Assembly: GCA_022791995.1 (NCBI GenBank)
Contig: JAAWAD010000043.1
Location: 20,264-84,263, forward strand
Length of the DNA: 64,000 bases
Source of the DNA: Lawsonibacter sp.
Lineage (GTDB): Bacteria; Bacillota; Clostridia; Oscillospirales; Oscillospiraceae
Reading direction: 5' to 3'
A model generated the notes under the pieces. That model made no database searches, had not been told where the DNA came from, and worked only from the letters and a program-made list of their open reading frames with translations. This document shows positions 16,178 to 25,871 of this stretch, one piece after another. Position numbers and translations under genes: made by a program. Within the stretch, counting starts at the first letter, position 1; every line of letters begins with the position of its first letter.

Positions 16178-18160
16178 TTGAACCGAAAGCTTGCCAAGCT
16201 GTTTCAGCCCAGCTTTCAGCTCTATTTTGTCTGTCTGATTGTCTTTGCCTGTCTGTCCGCGCTGTACTCCTGGCCCCTGGCGGGGCTGGAGCTGGCAGTG
16301 GTGGCCTGCCTGGGGATGTACAACCGGGAGAATAACCGACGCCGGTACCGGGAAATCAACAAATATCTGGACAATGTGGCGGGCACTGTGGATGTAGCCA
16401 CGAAGGACACCATGGCCAACGCCCCTCTGCCCATGCTGATTTTCCGGCCGGAGAGCGGGGACATCATCTGGACCAACGACCGGTTTCTTCAAATGGCTGG
16501 GGAACGGGAGCATCTGTTTGACACCAAGCTGACCAACCTGATTCCCAACTTCGACGCCCGATGGCTGATGGAGGGCAAAAGCCAGAGCCCTGGAGAGGTC
16601 TCGTGCAGCGGCCGCAGCTTTCAGGTATTTGGCCACCTGGTGCGCACAGGCGGACGGGGGGGCGGCTTTCTGGCCACTACCTACTGGGTGGATGTCACAG
16701 ACCTGTGCCAGACGCGGGACCGGTATCTGGCCTCCCGTCCGGTCGCGGCGGTGCTGTTGCTGGACAACTATGAGGATCTGATGAAAAACCTGACGGAGAA
16801 TGAGCGCTCCAATCTGATGTCCGAGCTGGATTCCCGTCTGGATGCCTGGGTGGCTCACACCGGAGGGATGCTCCGGCGGTACCAGCGGGAGCGGTACCTG
16901 TTCCTTTTTGAGGAACAGTATCTCGCCGGCTTTATCGAGAAAAAATTCGATATCCTGGACTCCGTTCATCAGGTGGTCAACCCCAGCGGGATCAACGCCT
17001 CCTTGTCCATCGGCATCGGCAAGGACGGGGACTCCTATGTGGAGCTGCTGAACTTTGCCAACCTGTCGGTGGATATGGCCCTGTCCCGAGGCGGGGACCA
17101 GGCGGTCATCCGCAACAAATTTACCTTTGAGTTTTACGGCGGCCGCTCCAAGGAGACAGAGAAGCGCACAAAGGTGAAAAGCCGGGTCATGGCAAATGCG
17201 CTGGCCTCCCTCATCGCTGACTCCTCCCAGCTGTTTATCATGGGGCATAAGGCCCCGGACAACGATGCGGTGGGAGCCGCTGCCGGGGTGGTGGCCCTGG
17301 CGCGCAAGCACGGAATCCCCGCCCATATCATCAAGGAGGCCGGCCCCTCCCCCGCCCAGGAGCTGATCGACAAGCTGTCCCAGCTCCCGGAGTACCGGGA
17401 CTGTTTTCTTCCTGCCCAGGAGGCCCTGCTTCAGGCGGACACCCGGTCTCTGGCTGTGGTGGTGGACACCAATCGCCCGGAGCAGGTCCAGGCCCTGGAG
17501 CTGCTCCAGTCCTGCAACCGGGTGGCGGTCATTGACCACCACCGCCGGGCAGCCACCTATATTGAGGGGGCGGCGCTGAATTACCACGAGCCCTACGCTT
17601 CCTCCGCCTCAGAGATGGTTACGGAGTTGCTCCAGTACGTGATGGAGACAAATCAGCTCCTCCGGGTGGAGGCCGAGGCTCTCTTGGCCGGTATTGTGCT
17701 GGACACCAAGAACTTTACCACCCGTACAGGGGGTCGCACATTTGAAGCGGCGGCCTTCCTGCGCCGGGCCGGGGCGGACACCGCCGAGGTGAAGAAGCTT
17801 TTCCAGAACAATTTGGAGAACACCATTGCCAAATACTCTATTATCCAGAACGCCAAGCTGTACCGGGAGAACATCGCCGTGGCGGTCTCCGCCCAGCCGG
17901 TGAGCCGGGTCACTGCCGCGCAGGCCTCCGACGAGCTGCTGAACATCATCGGCATCGACACCTCCTTCGTCATCGCCCCCGATGGGGAGCGGGTGAATAT
18001 CTCCGGCCGCTCCATGGGCAGCATCAATGTCCAGGTTATCCTGGAGCAGCTGGGGGGCGGAGGCAACGCCGCCGTGGCCGGGGGCCAGATTTCCGGCCAG
18101 TCGGTGGAGCAGGTGGCCGGCGATTTGGCAAGGGCCATCGACCGGTATCTGGACGCTTGA
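16178..18160 (+). CDS. gdpP: Cyclic-di-AMP phosphodiesterase GdpP
   Basis: 660 residues from a TTG start with GGGGGAG 7 bases upstream. Two N-terminal membrane helices (about 15-50) precede a PAS-like domain, a degenerate GGDEF domain (about 175-305) and the DHH/DHHA1 phosphodiesterase. Metal-binding motifs are MGHKAPDNDAVG from residue 355, VVVDTN near 427 and VIDHHRR near 451; the C-terminus has GGGGNAAVAGGQ. GdpP hydrolyses c-di-AMP at the membrane and so controls potassium and wall homeostasis. The gdpP-rplI-dnaB order is conserved in Firmicutes. Confidence 0.96.
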   Translation: MNRKLAKLFQPSFQLYFVCLIVFACLSALYSWPLAGLELAVVACLGMYNRENNRRRYREINKYLDNVAGTVDVATKDTMANAPLPMLIFRPESGDIIWTNDRFLQMAGEREHLFDTKLTNLIPNFDARWLMEGKSQSPGEVSCSGRSFQVFGHLVRTGGRGGGFLATTYWVDVTDLCQTRDRYLASRPVAAVLLLDNYEDLMKNLTENERSNLMSELDSRLDAWVAHTGGMLRRYQRERYLFLFEEQYLAGFIEKKFDILDSVHQVVNPSGINASLSIGIGKDGDSYVELLNFANLSVDMALSRGGDQAVIRNKFTFEFYGGRSKETEKRTKVKSRVMANALASLIADSSQLFIMGHKAPDNDAVGAAAGVVALARKHGIPAHIIKEAGPSPAQELIDKLSQLPEYRDCFLPAQEALLQADTRSLAVVVDTNRPEQVQALELLQSCNRVAVIDHHRRAATYIEGAALNYHEPYASSASEMVTELLQYVMETNQLLRVEAEALLAGIVLDTKNFTTRTGGRTFEAAAFLRRAGADTAEVKKLFQNNLENTIAKYSIIQNAKLYRENIAVAVSAQPVSRVTAAQASDELLNIIGIDTSFVIAPDGERVNISGRSMGSINVQVILEQLGGGGNAAVAGGQISGQSVEQVAGDLARAIDRYLDA

Positions 18161-18234
18161 CCCGAAATGCATCACCGAACACGAGGGTCAGCCCGACAAA
18201 ACAGAGGAGCAATAAATAGAAAGGATTGATTGAA

Positions 18235-18681
18235 ATGAAGGTAATTTTACAGCAGGATGTGCGCGGCCAGGGCAAAAAGGGCCAGCTGGTGGAGGTCTCC
18301 GACGGGTATGCCCGGAACTTCCTTTTGCCCCGGAAGCTGGCGGTGCCCGCCACGGCGGAGAATGTGAACACCATGAAGCAGCAGGAGAAGGCCAAAAAGG
18401 CCCAGGAGGCCGCCGAGAAGGCGGAGGCCGAGGCCCTGTCCAAAAAGCTGGAGGGCCTGATGACGAAGATCCCCGCCAAGGCGGGGGAGGGAGGCCGCCT
18501 GTTTGGGGCGGTGACTGGAAAGGAAATTTCGGAGGCCCTGTCCGCCCAGCACGGGGTGGACATTCCCAAGACCAAGCTGGTGCTGGACGAGCCCATCAAG
18601 TCCTGCGGCAGCTATCAAATCAAGGCCAAACTGGGCTATGAGGTGACTGGAACGGTGAACGTTCTGGTGGTGGAGGGGTAA
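18235..18681 (+). CDS. rplI: Large ribosomal subunit protein bL9
   Basis: 148 residues starting MKVILQQDVRGQGKKG at ATG 18235 behind AAAGGA. The N-terminal domain with GYARNFLLPRKLA binds 23S rRNA; a long Lys/Ala/Glu helix (about 45-75) connects it to the C-terminal domain. Length and order agree with bL9 elsewhere. It is the middle gene between gdpP and dnaB. Confidence 0.98.
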   Translation: MKVILQQDVRGQGKKGQLVEVSDGYARNFLLPRKLAVPATAENVNTMKQQEKAKKAQEAAEKAEAEALSKKLEGLMTKIPAKAGEGGRLFGAVTGKEISEALSAQHGVDIPKTKLVLDEPIKSCGSYQIKAKLGYEVTGTVNVLVVEG

Positions 18682-18717
18682 CATCCCTGCGCCAATGAAC
18701 ATAGAGAGGTGGTCCCA

Positions 18718-20067
18718 TTGCCAAATGAAGACGAGCTTCTGCTGCATCAGCTGCCCCACAGTGTAGAGGCGGAGCAGGCCATCCTGGGTGCCATGCTCAA
18801 CTATCCCCGATGCATCCCGGAGGTCATCACCGGGCTGCGGCCTGAGGATTTTTACCTCCGGCAGAACCGTGAGATTTATGAGACCATTTACACCATGTTC
18901 AACTATGCCCAGGCGATTGATCCGGTGACTGTGCTGGAGGCGATGAAGCAGAGCGGGTACTATGACGAAAATCAGACCTACTCCTATTTCCTCCAGATCA
19001 TGGACACGACCCCCACTGCTGCCAATGTGCCGGATTACATTGCCATCCTGAAGGATAAGACCCTGCTGCGCCGGGTGGCGGAGGCCGCCGGCGATCTGAC
19101 CGTCCTGATTCAGCAGGGGACGGAGACGGGGCAGGATATCCTGAGCTTGGCGGAGCAGCGCATCTATGACATTCGCCAGGGCCGGGCCGCCCGGGGACTG
19201 GTGCCCATTTCAGAGGTTTTGCTGGATGTCTATGACCGGCTGAACGAGCTGTCCGCCAGCGAGAGCGATATCTCGGGGATCTCCACCGGCCTGAGGGAAC
19301 TGGATCGGGCCATCTCTGGTCTGAACAAGTCCGATTTGATCCTGCTGGCTGCTCGCCCCGGTATGGGAAAGACCTCCATGGCCTTGAATATCCTGCTGGA
19401 CGCGGGAAAAAAGTCAAACAAGAATGTGGTCTTCTTCTCTCTGGAGATGAACCGGGAGCAGCTGGCTTTGCGCCTGATCTCCAGCGAGTGTTTTCTGGAC
19501 AATAAAAAGCTGGTGACCGGTAAGCTGAGTGAGGACGATTGGGATAAGGTGGCGGTGGCCACGGACTCGCTGAACCGGGCCAACATCTGGATTGACGACG
19601 ACTCCTCCGTCACCGTCAACGACATCAGCGCCAAGTGCCGGCGGGTAGAAAATCTGGGGCTTATCATCATTGACTACCTCCAGCTGATGCAGGCCGCCGG
19701 GGACAAGTCCCGGGGGGAAAACCGGCAGCAGGTGGTCTCGGAAATTTCCCGCTCGCTGAAGATTATGGCAAAGGATCTGAATGTTCCCGTGCTGTGCCTG
19801 TCCCAGCTGTCCCGGGCGAACGAGCGCCGGGAGGACAAGCGCCCCATGCTCTCCGACCTGCGGGAGTCGGGGGCCATCGAGCAGGACGCGGACATTGTTC
19901 TCTTCCTCTATCGGGACGGCTATTACAATAAGGAGGCGGAGAACCCCAACCTGGCCGAGTGCATCATCGCCAAGAACCGCCATGGAGAGACCCGCACCGT
20001 GGAGCTCCAGTGGCTGCCCGATTTTACCACCTTCAGCGACATCGAGTGGAAACGGAGCGCTCCCTAG
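18718..20067 (+). CDS. dnaB: Replicative DNA helicase DnaB
   Basis: 449 residues. I take TTG 18718 as the start because GAGAGGTGG lies 5 bases before it; an in-frame GTG at 18709 would sit inside that site. The N-terminal domain begins PHSVEAEQAILGAML. The RecA-like domain holds Walker A ARPGMGKTS (about 212-220), Walker B LIIIDYLQLM, and SQLSRANERR. DnaB is the hexameric helicase of the replisome. Confidence 0.97.
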   Translation: MPNEDELLLHQLPHSVEAEQAILGAMLNYPRCIPEVITGLRPEDFYLRQNREIYETIYTMFNYAQAIDPVTVLEAMKQSGYYDENQTYSYFLQIMDTTPTAANVPDYIAILKDKTLLRRVAEAAGDLTVLIQQGTETGQDILSLAEQRIYDIRQGRAARGLVPISEVLLDVYDRLNELSASESDISGISTGLRELDRAISGLNKSDLILLAARPGMGKTSMALNILLDAGKKSNKNVVFFSLEMNREQLALRLISSECFLDNKKLVTGKLSEDDWDKVAVATDSLNRANIWIDDDSSVTVNDISAKCRRVENLGLIIIDYLQLMQAAGDKSRGENRQQVVSEISRSLKIMAKDLNVPVLCLSQLSRANERREDKRPMLSDLRESGAIEQDADIVLFLYRDGYYNKEAENPNLAECIIAKNRHGETRTVELQWLPDFTTFSDIEWKRSAP

Positions 20068-20784
20068 ATGGCACCCAAGGAAAAAAAGAAACCAGAGACC
20101 GAGGGGCAGGCCGGCCTTGTCCTGGCGCTCAGCCCCCTGTTCGCCGCCATGGGCTGTCTGGTCCTGATGCTGCTCAGCGGGGCGGTGCCCAGTCTGCTTC
20201 TGCTCCGCCCCACTCCGGCGGGAACCAGCGCCGCCCTGGCCCTGCTCCGGGCCTGCCGGACCGGCCATCTGGCGGCTGTGGCCCTGCGTGTGGCGAGTCC
20301 TGTGCTGTACCTGCTGAGCCTCGTATGGATCTTCCGCGTCATCCACAGGCGAGGCAGCCGGGAGACCCTCGCCGGGGCAATGGCCATTGCTTCCTCTGTG
20401 CTTCTGTTTTTCGCCGTGGTGGCGGTCACGACCCTGAAAGACGACCCGTTTACCCTCCAGGACCAGTTTAAGGAGGACATCCGGCAGCTGGAAGCCGGTT
20501 TAGAGGAGCGAAGCCAGCTGTTTCTCTACCCGGTGGGCGCCCCGGACAGTATGCCCGGTTTGGAGGACCGGGTCCTCACCCGGCGGCGGGCCATCGGCCC
20601 GGACACCGGGTGGCGGTGGTTCTCCCTGGCGTTTCCCGATGCGCTGGACTTTTCTCCAGAGCCGGAGGGCTTTTTTGACGAGACCAGGGACCCCCAGTGG
20701 AACCTGGAGCATGGACAGCTCTACGAGTTGGCCTATACCTCAAATTTCCATCTGGTGGCCTCTGCCGCCCCTGTGGCGCGGTAG
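20068..20784 (+). CDS. Hypothetical membrane protein, shares a C-terminal motif with next gene
   Basis: 238 residues, starting directly after the dnaB stop. Membrane segments lie at about 17-45, 69-92 and 103-122. The remaining soluble half ends with WNLEHGQLYELAYTSNFHLV. The next protein ends with a clearly related WNWENAQMYAVAYTSQLHLV, and both have a preceding LDF-(A/S)-x-FDE-type stretch. The two are likely diverged paralogues. No known domain is recognised. They fill the space between dnaB and tilS, on the same strand and closely spaced. Confidence 0.65.
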   Translation: MAPKEKKKPETEGQAGLVLALSPLFAAMGCLVLMLLSGAVPSLLLLRPTPAGTSAALALLRACRTGHLAAVALRVASPVLYLLSLVWIFRVIHRRGSRETLAGAMAIASSVLLFFAVVAVTTLKDDPFTLQDQFKEDIRQLEAGLEERSQLFLYPVGAPDSMPGLEDRVLTRRRAIGPDTGWRWFSLAFPDALDFSPEPEGFFDETRDPQWNLEHGQLYELAYTSNFHLVASAAPVAR

Positions 20785-20813
20785 GAGAAGGGCGGCAGAC
20801 AGGAGGGATTTTT

Positions 20814-21821
20814 ATGTTTCCCACCAACCAGGAGCCAGGGCACAAGAGCACGGACCAGGGACCGAAGCGAAGCCCGGAGCACAGGCCCGAGACGTGGGAG
20901 CTGAACGCTATGCTGGCCGCCCGGCCCGCAATTTTGGACGGGCGGCTTAACCTGAAGCGCCTCTGGCTGGCCGGTCCCCTCTTTGCCTCCGCAGGGGTCT
21001 CTATCGCTTCGCTGCTGCTCTTTTGCGGGGTGCTGTCGGCCCAGTTTACCGGTTGGGTCTGGCGCTCCGGGCAGGGGGAGCCCGCCCAGGCCCTGCTGAC
21101 CGGTTATCTCCGGTGGTACTGGGCGCTGCTGGCGGTGTGTGGCGGGGGCATCCTGGTCAACGCCCTGCTGGCGGTCCTTCAGGTGGCCGGAGCTGTCCGG
21201 CACTGCCGGGCGGGAAGCCAGTGGAAGCGGCAGGCACAGCGGGCGCTGCTGGAGCTGTTCCAGGACAAGGCGGAGGAGTTCCGCCAGGAGGACGAAATTC
21301 CCCTCTCCTCGGAGGAGCTCCAGCCCCTCCGGGAGATCTTCCAGCAGGGAGAGGACCGCAGAAACGCCGGTTTCTTCCAGGGCGTCGGGGTTTTTCTGTG
21401 TCTGATGGCTGTGGCGGTTTTTGCCGCCTGTCTGGTCACGGAGGACCTCATCGCCCTTCCCGGCCGGGCGCAGGCCGACCTGGAACAGATTGAGAGCGGT
21501 GAGCTGGAGCGTGTGGTGGTCTGGATCAGTCCCAAGTGCCGTCCCGCCCATCTGGCCGGTCCCTACGGCAGCAGACATCCGACCACCACCACCCGCTACG
21601 GCATCATCAGCGAGGAGACCGGCGGGGAGTGGGTGCGGGTCTATGTCCCGGATGACTTGGACTTTGCCCTGAACGCCGACCGGCTCTATGACGAAAACCG
21701 CTCCATCGCCTGGAACTGGGAGAACGCCCAGATGTACGCTGTGGCCTATACCAGCCAGCTCCATCTGGTGGTTCACATCCAGCCGGAGTGGCCAAATGAA
21801 GCCACGATACAAAAGAGATAG
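20814..21821 (+). CDS. Hypothetical membrane protein, paralogue of preceding gene
   Basis: 335 residues, start ATG 20814 behind AGGAGGG. Hydrophilic N-terminus, membrane segments at about 48-78, 98-122 and 184-206, an amphipathic helix in between, then a soluble domain of about 125 residues that ends with the WNWENAQMYAVAYTSQLHLV motif shared with the preceding protein. A PTTTTRYG segment precedes the shared region. Function unknown; position between dnaB and tilS gives no clear role. Confidence 0.65.
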   Translation: MFPTNQEPGHKSTDQGPKRSPEHRPETWELNAMLAARPAILDGRLNLKRLWLAGPLFASAGVSIASLLLFCGVLSAQFTGWVWRSGQGEPAQALLTGYLRWYWALLAVCGGGILVNALLAVLQVAGAVRHCRAGSQWKRQAQRALLELFQDKAEEFRQEDEIPLSSEELQPLREIFQQGEDRRNAGFFQGVGVFLCLMAVAVFAACLVTEDLIALPGRAQADLEQIESGELERVVVWISPKCRPAHLAGPYGSRHPTTTTRYGIISEETGGEWVRVYVPDDLDFALNADRLYDENRSIAWNWENAQMYAVAYTSQLHLVVHIQPEWPNEATIQKR

Positions 21822-21834
21822 AGGGGGGCCCGCT

Positions 21835-23232
21835 GTGCTGGAGGCAATGAACAAGCTGATTGACGAGCTGGAGCTGATCCCGCCTGGCTCCAGAATCCTG
21901 TGCGCCGTGTCCGGGGGGGCGGACTCCATCTGCCTGCTCCACGCCCTGTACCAGCTGCGGGCAAAGCGGGGCTTCCAGCTGGCCGCCGCCCACTATAACC
22001 ACATGCTCCGGGGGGAGGAGTCGGACCGGGACGCCGCCTTTGTGCATCAGTTCCGAAACCTGTGCTGCCGGACGCAGCGCCTGCCGGACGGGAGCGAGCT
22101 GCGGGGGATTCCCCTGTACCTCTGCTCCAGGGATGTGGCGGTGGAGGCGAAGCGCCGGGGGACAGGCATTGAAGAGGCGGCCCGGGAACTGCGATACGCC
22201 TTTCTCCGGGAGGCGGCAGAGCTGTTCCGGGCGGACGCCATCGCCACTGCCCACACCGCGAACGACAACATTGAGACCATCTTGTTCCATCTGGCCCGGG
22301 GCTCCGGCCTGCGGGGGCTGGCGGGTATCCAGCCCAAGGGAAATGGCCTGATTCGCCCTCTTCTCACCACCACCAGGCAGGAGGTGGAGGACTATCTATC
22401 CTATTATGGTCTGCCCCACATGGAGGACAGCTCCAACGCCGACGATACCTATGCCAGAAACCGCATTCGCCACCAGGTCATCCCCGTGCTGGAGGAGCTG
22501 TACCCCGGTTTTACCGCCCGGGCGGCGGACACCGCTGTTCTTCTGCGGGCGGATGAGGCCCTTCTGTCAGAGCAGGCCCAGACCATCGCCGCCCAGGCCT
22601 GGGCGGAACGGGAACGGCTGACCATCCCCGCTGCATGTATTGCCCAGGCCCCGCCTCCTCTGGCGGCCCGGGCGGTGCGGCTTCTGATTGGACGCCTGAG
22701 CGGAGGGGACCAGGACTGCGCCGCCCCCCATCTGGAGGCGGTGGTCCGGCTGTGCCAGGGAGACGACCCCTCCGCCCAGGCCAGCCTGCCCCGGGGGATT
22801 ACGGTCCGGCGGGAGTATCAGAAGCTGGTCCTGCTCCGGGAGGAGCAAATACTCCCCCTGACAGCCACTTCTCTGGTGCTGCCCGGCGTGACCCGGGTGG
22901 GGGAGTGGGAGATCACGTGCACCGAGGAGGTCTGCGCCGAGCAGGCTCAGCGCCCCTTTGATTTTTGCCTGTCTCAGGCGCTGGTCCCCGCCCTCACGGC
23001 TCGGAGCCGGCAGAGGGGGGACCGGCTGACTCTGTCCCGCCGCCCTGAAAAGACACTGAAAAAATGGTTCATTGAGGAAAAAATTCCCCGGGTCCGCCGG
23101 GACTGTCTGCCTGTGCTGGACTGCGGCGGCAGGGTGGTGGCGGTGGCTGGACTGGGCGCCAGCACCCTCTTCTCCCCGAAACCAGGAGAGCCGGCGTGGC
23201 ACATCACCCTGCGCTCCGCCAGCAAGACTTAG
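21835..23232 (+). CDS. tilS: tRNA(Ile)-lysidine synthetase TilS
   Basis: 465 residues. TilS uses ATP and lysine to convert cytidine-34 of tRNA-Ile to lysidine, so that it reads AUA. The PP-loop motif SGGADS is at about residues 26-31, followed by HYNHMLRGEESDRD and TAHTANDNIET; the C-terminal substrate-binding domain ends with RDCLPVLDCGG. The GTG at 21835 has GAGGGGGG upstream; ATG 21847 is possible but too close to its GGAGG. The next gene is hpt, and then ftsH, the classic Firmicutes order. Confidence 0.95.
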   Translation: MLEAMNKLIDELELIPPGSRILCAVSGGADSICLLHALYQLRAKRGFQLAAAHYNHMLRGEESDRDAAFVHQFRNLCCRTQRLPDGSELRGIPLYLCSRDVAVEAKRRGTGIEEAARELRYAFLREAAELFRADAIATAHTANDNIETILFHLARGSGLRGLAGIQPKGNGLIRPLLTTTRQEVEDYLSYYGLPHMEDSSNADDTYARNRIRHQVIPVLEELYPGFTARAADTAVLLRADEALLSEQAQTIAAQAWAERERLTIPAACIAQAPPPLAARAVRLLIGRLSGGDQDCAAPHLEAVVRLCQGDDPSAQASLPRGITVRREYQKLVLLREEQILPLTATSLVLPGVTRVGEWEITCTEEVCAEQAQRPFDFCLSQALVPALTARSRQRGDRLTLSRRPEKTLKKWFIEEKIPRVRRDCLPVLDCGGRVVAVAGLGASTLFSPKPGEPAWHITLRSASKT

Positions 23233-23290
23233 AGACGCGGCGGGATTCATACATTGAAATCGACAGCATCTGGAAAGGAAGAAATGTTCC

Positions 23291-23833
23291 ATGTTAGAGA
23301 ATGATATTCAGGAGATTCTGTTTTCTGAAGAGCAGCTGAAGACCCGTGTCAACGAAATTGCCCGGCAGATTGAGTCAGACTATGCCGGAAAGGAAATCAT
23401 GCTGATTAGCGTCCTGCGGGGCTCCTTCATCTTTATGGCCGACCTGTGCCGGGCCATTAAGCTGCCCTGTACGCTGGATTTTATGGCAGTTTCCTCCTAT
23501 GGCAAGGGCACCTCCTCCACCGGCCAGGTCCAGATTACAAAGGACCTGACTGAGGATATTACAGGTCGCCATGTCGTGGTGGTGGAGGACATTTTGGACA
23601 GCGGAAACACCCTGAGTTATCTGCTGAAGATTTTGCAGCACCGGCACCCCGCTTCCGTGCGGCTGTGTACGCTGCTGGACAAGCCGGAGCGCCGGACCAA
23701 GCCGGTGGAGCTGCATTATGCCGGCTTTACCATCCCGGACGCCTTTGTGGTGGGCTATGGCCTGGATTATGCTGAGCGGTACCGCAATCTGCCCTATATT
23801 GGGATTCTGAAGCCAGAGGTTTACGGAGGATAG
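23291..23833 (+). CDS. hpt: Hypoxanthine phosphoribosyltransferase
   Basis: 180 residues. The PRPP-binding motif VVVVEDILDSGNTL lies at about 95-108, and the purine-pocket region KPVELHYAGFTIPDAFVVGYGLDY near the C-terminus is complete. It salvages hypoxanthine and guanine in the cytoplasm. ATG 23291 is used with AAGGAAG upstream. It lies in the tilS-hpt-ftsH order conserved across Firmicutes. Confidence 0.96.
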   Translation: MLENDIQEILFSEEQLKTRVNEIARQIESDYAGKEIMLISVLRGSFIFMADLCRAIKLPCTLDFMAVSSYGKGTSSTGQVQITKDLTEDITGRHVVVVEDILDSGNTLSYLLKILQHRHPASVRLCTLLDKPERRTKPVELHYAGFTIPDAFVVGYGLDYAERYRNLPYIGILKPEVYGG

Positions 23834-23923
23834 TGCGGGGAACCGCCCCGTGCCGCCCCCTTAGTGCTTCCTGTAAGGCGAGGCGGTACAAAGATTACCC
23901 CCTACACGAAAGGAATCATGCTT

Positions 23924-25813
23924 ATGAGACGCTTCACCCCCCGGGACCTGGTCCTCTATATGCTGCTGTTTGGAATGATTGTATTCACCTTTTCGACTCT
24001 CTGGCAGATGGACCAGGAGGGCGCCCCCATCTACAGCGAGATCCGTACCTGTTTCCTCCAGGAGCGGGTGCAGTATTTCACGCTGGAGAATAAGACCCTG
24101 ACCTTAACGCTTCGGGGGCAGGAGGAGGGGAATCCGTCCACTGTGACCTATCACCTGGCAGACCCCTACTACTTCTACCACGATATGCGGGAGCTTGTCG
24201 ATCAGCAGCTGCGATCCGGGGTGCTGCTGGGCTATGACTATCCCCCGGGGATGGAGAGCTCCTGGTGGTATGTCATGCTGCCCTATCTGGTGGCGGTAGT
24301 GGTGCTGGGCCTGTTCTGGTACCTGCTCTACCGCCAACGCAGCGCCGCCGCAGGAAACGGCGGCGGGGGGCCAGGCCCCGCCCGGTTTGGCCACGCCCGC
24401 ACCCGTACTCTGGCCGACCAGGGGAAAAAGGTGACCTTTGGGGATGTGGCCGGGGCGGAGGAGGAGAAGGAGGAGCTCCAGGAGATTGTGGAGTTTCTCC
24501 GGGACCCCCAGAAGTTTACCTCTCTGGGCGCCCGTATTCCCAAGGGAGTGCTGCTGGTGGGCCCTCCGGGTACCGGCAAGACCCTGATTGCCAAGGCAGT
24601 CGCGGGGGAGGCAGGGGTCCACTTCCTGTCCATCTCCGGCTCTGACTTTGTAGAGCTGTATGTGGGTGTGGGCGCCAGCCGGGTCCGGGACCTCTTCGAT
24701 CAGGCCAAAAAGGACGCCCCGGCCATCGTTTTTATCGACGAGATTGACGCGGTGGGCCGTCAACGGGGCACCGGCCTGGGGGGTGGCCACGATGAGCGAG
24801 AGCAGACGCTGAACCAGCTGCTGGTGGAAATGGATGGCTTCGGCTCCAACGAGGGGGTCATCGTCCTGGCTGCTACCAACCGGCAGGATATCCTGGATCC
24901 TGCCCTTCTGCGCCCCGGCCGGTTTGACCGGCAGATCTACGTGGGCCTGCCCGATATCAAGGGCCGGGAGGACATCCTGCGGGTCCACTCCAAGAAGAAG
25001 CCCCTGGCCGAGGACGTATCCCTCCGGGACATTGCCCGGGCCACTGCCGGCTTTACCGGGGCTGACCTGGAAAATCTGCTGAACGAGGCCGCTCTGCTGG
25101 CCGCTCGGGAGGACAAGCGCTTTATTTCCATGTCTGACCTCCACGACGCTATGCTGAAGGTGGTTGCTGGGCCAGAGAAGAAGAGCCGGGTGGTCACCGA
25201 GCACGCCCGCAGGCTCACCGCCTACCACGAGGCAGGTCATGCCGTGGTAATTCACGAGCTGAAAACCCAGGATCCGGTCCACCAAATTACCATTATTCCC
25301 CGAGGGCTGGCCGGTGGTATGACCATCTCCCTGCCCAGCGAGGATAAGGCGTACCTTTCCCGGCGGGAGCTGGAGGAGCGCATTGCGGTCTGCCTGGGAG
25401 GGCGTGCTGCAGAGCAGCTGGTGCTGGGGGATATCTCCACCGGGGCCTCCAGTGACATCCAGAGGGCGTCTCAGACCGCCCGCTCCATGGTTACCAAGTA
25501 CGGTATGAGTGAAAAGCTGGGTACCATCGCCTATGGTAACGAGAGCGACGAGATCTTTATCGGACGCTCCATGGCCCAGGCTCGCACCTACTCCGAGGAG
25601 GTGGCCGGCCAGATTGACCAGGAGGTCAAAGCTATCATCGACCGAGCGCTTCGCCGCTGCGGAGAAATTCTGACCCTCCGCCGCCAGGAGCTGGAGATCA
25701 CCGCCCGGTACCTGCTGGAGCACGAGACAATGGATGAGGATACCTTCGCCAAGGTCTTTGAGGACCCGGAGGCGGAGGAGTTTACCGCATATCAGGACAG
25801 CCCTGGGGAATAA
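23924..25813 (+). CDS. ftsH: ATP-dependent zinc metalloprotease FtsH
   Basis: 629 residues from ATG 23924 (ATG 23918 is in frame but closer to the AAAGGAA site). Two membrane helices (about 8-26 and 112-132) flank an extracytoplasmic domain. The AAA module has Walker A GPPGTGKT (213-220), Walker [11 protein letters not shown] and the second region of homology. The zinc motif HEAGH starts at residue 435. FtsH degrades misfolded membrane proteins and regulators. It follows hpt by about 90 bases. Confidence 0.97.
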   Translation: MRRFTPRDLVLYMLLFGMIVFTFSTLWQMDQEGAPIYSEIRTCFLQERVQYFTLENKTLTLTLRGQEEGNPSTVTYHLADPYYFYHDMRELVDQQLRSGVLLGYDYPPGMESSWWYVMLPYLVAVVVLGLFWYLLYRQRSAAAGNGGGGPGPARFGHARTRTLADQGKKVTFGDVAGAEEEKEELQEIVEFLRDPQKFTSLGARIPKGVLLVGPPGTGKTLIAKAVAGEAGVHFLSISGSDFVELYVGVGASRVRDLFDQAKKDAPAIVFIDEIDAVGRQRGTGLGGGHDEREQTLNQLLVEMDGFGSNEGVIVLAATNRQDILDPALLRPGRFDRQIYVGLPDIKGREDILRVHSKKKPLAEDVSLRDIARATAGFTGADLENLLNEAALLAAREDKRFISMSDLHDAMLKVVAGPEKKSRVVTEHARRLTAYHEAGHAVVIHELKTQDPVHQITIIPRGLAGGMTISLPSEDKAYLSRRELEERIAVCLGGRAAEQLVLGDISTGASSDIQRASQTARSMVTKYGMSEKLGTIAYGNESDEIFIGRSMAQARTYSEEVAGQIDQEVKAIIDRALRRCGEILTLRRQELEITARYLLEHETMDEDTFAKVFEDPEAEEFTAYQDSPGE

Positions 25814-25817
25814 AGTA

Positions 25818-25850
25818 GGTCAGGCGGGGCAGTGCTCCGCCTGGCCTTTT
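25818..25850 (+). terminator. Terminator after ftsH
   Basis: The stem GGTCAGGCGG / CCGCCTGGCC (one GU pair) is followed by TTTT. The rtcB ribosome-binding site follows 10 bases later, so some readthrough is likely. Confidence 0.7.
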
Positions 25851-25871
25851 ATCATTCCGAAAGGAGAACCT

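Noticed and set aside
24104..25723. Minus-strand open frame of 539 codons
   Set aside because: Antisense shadow of ftsH.
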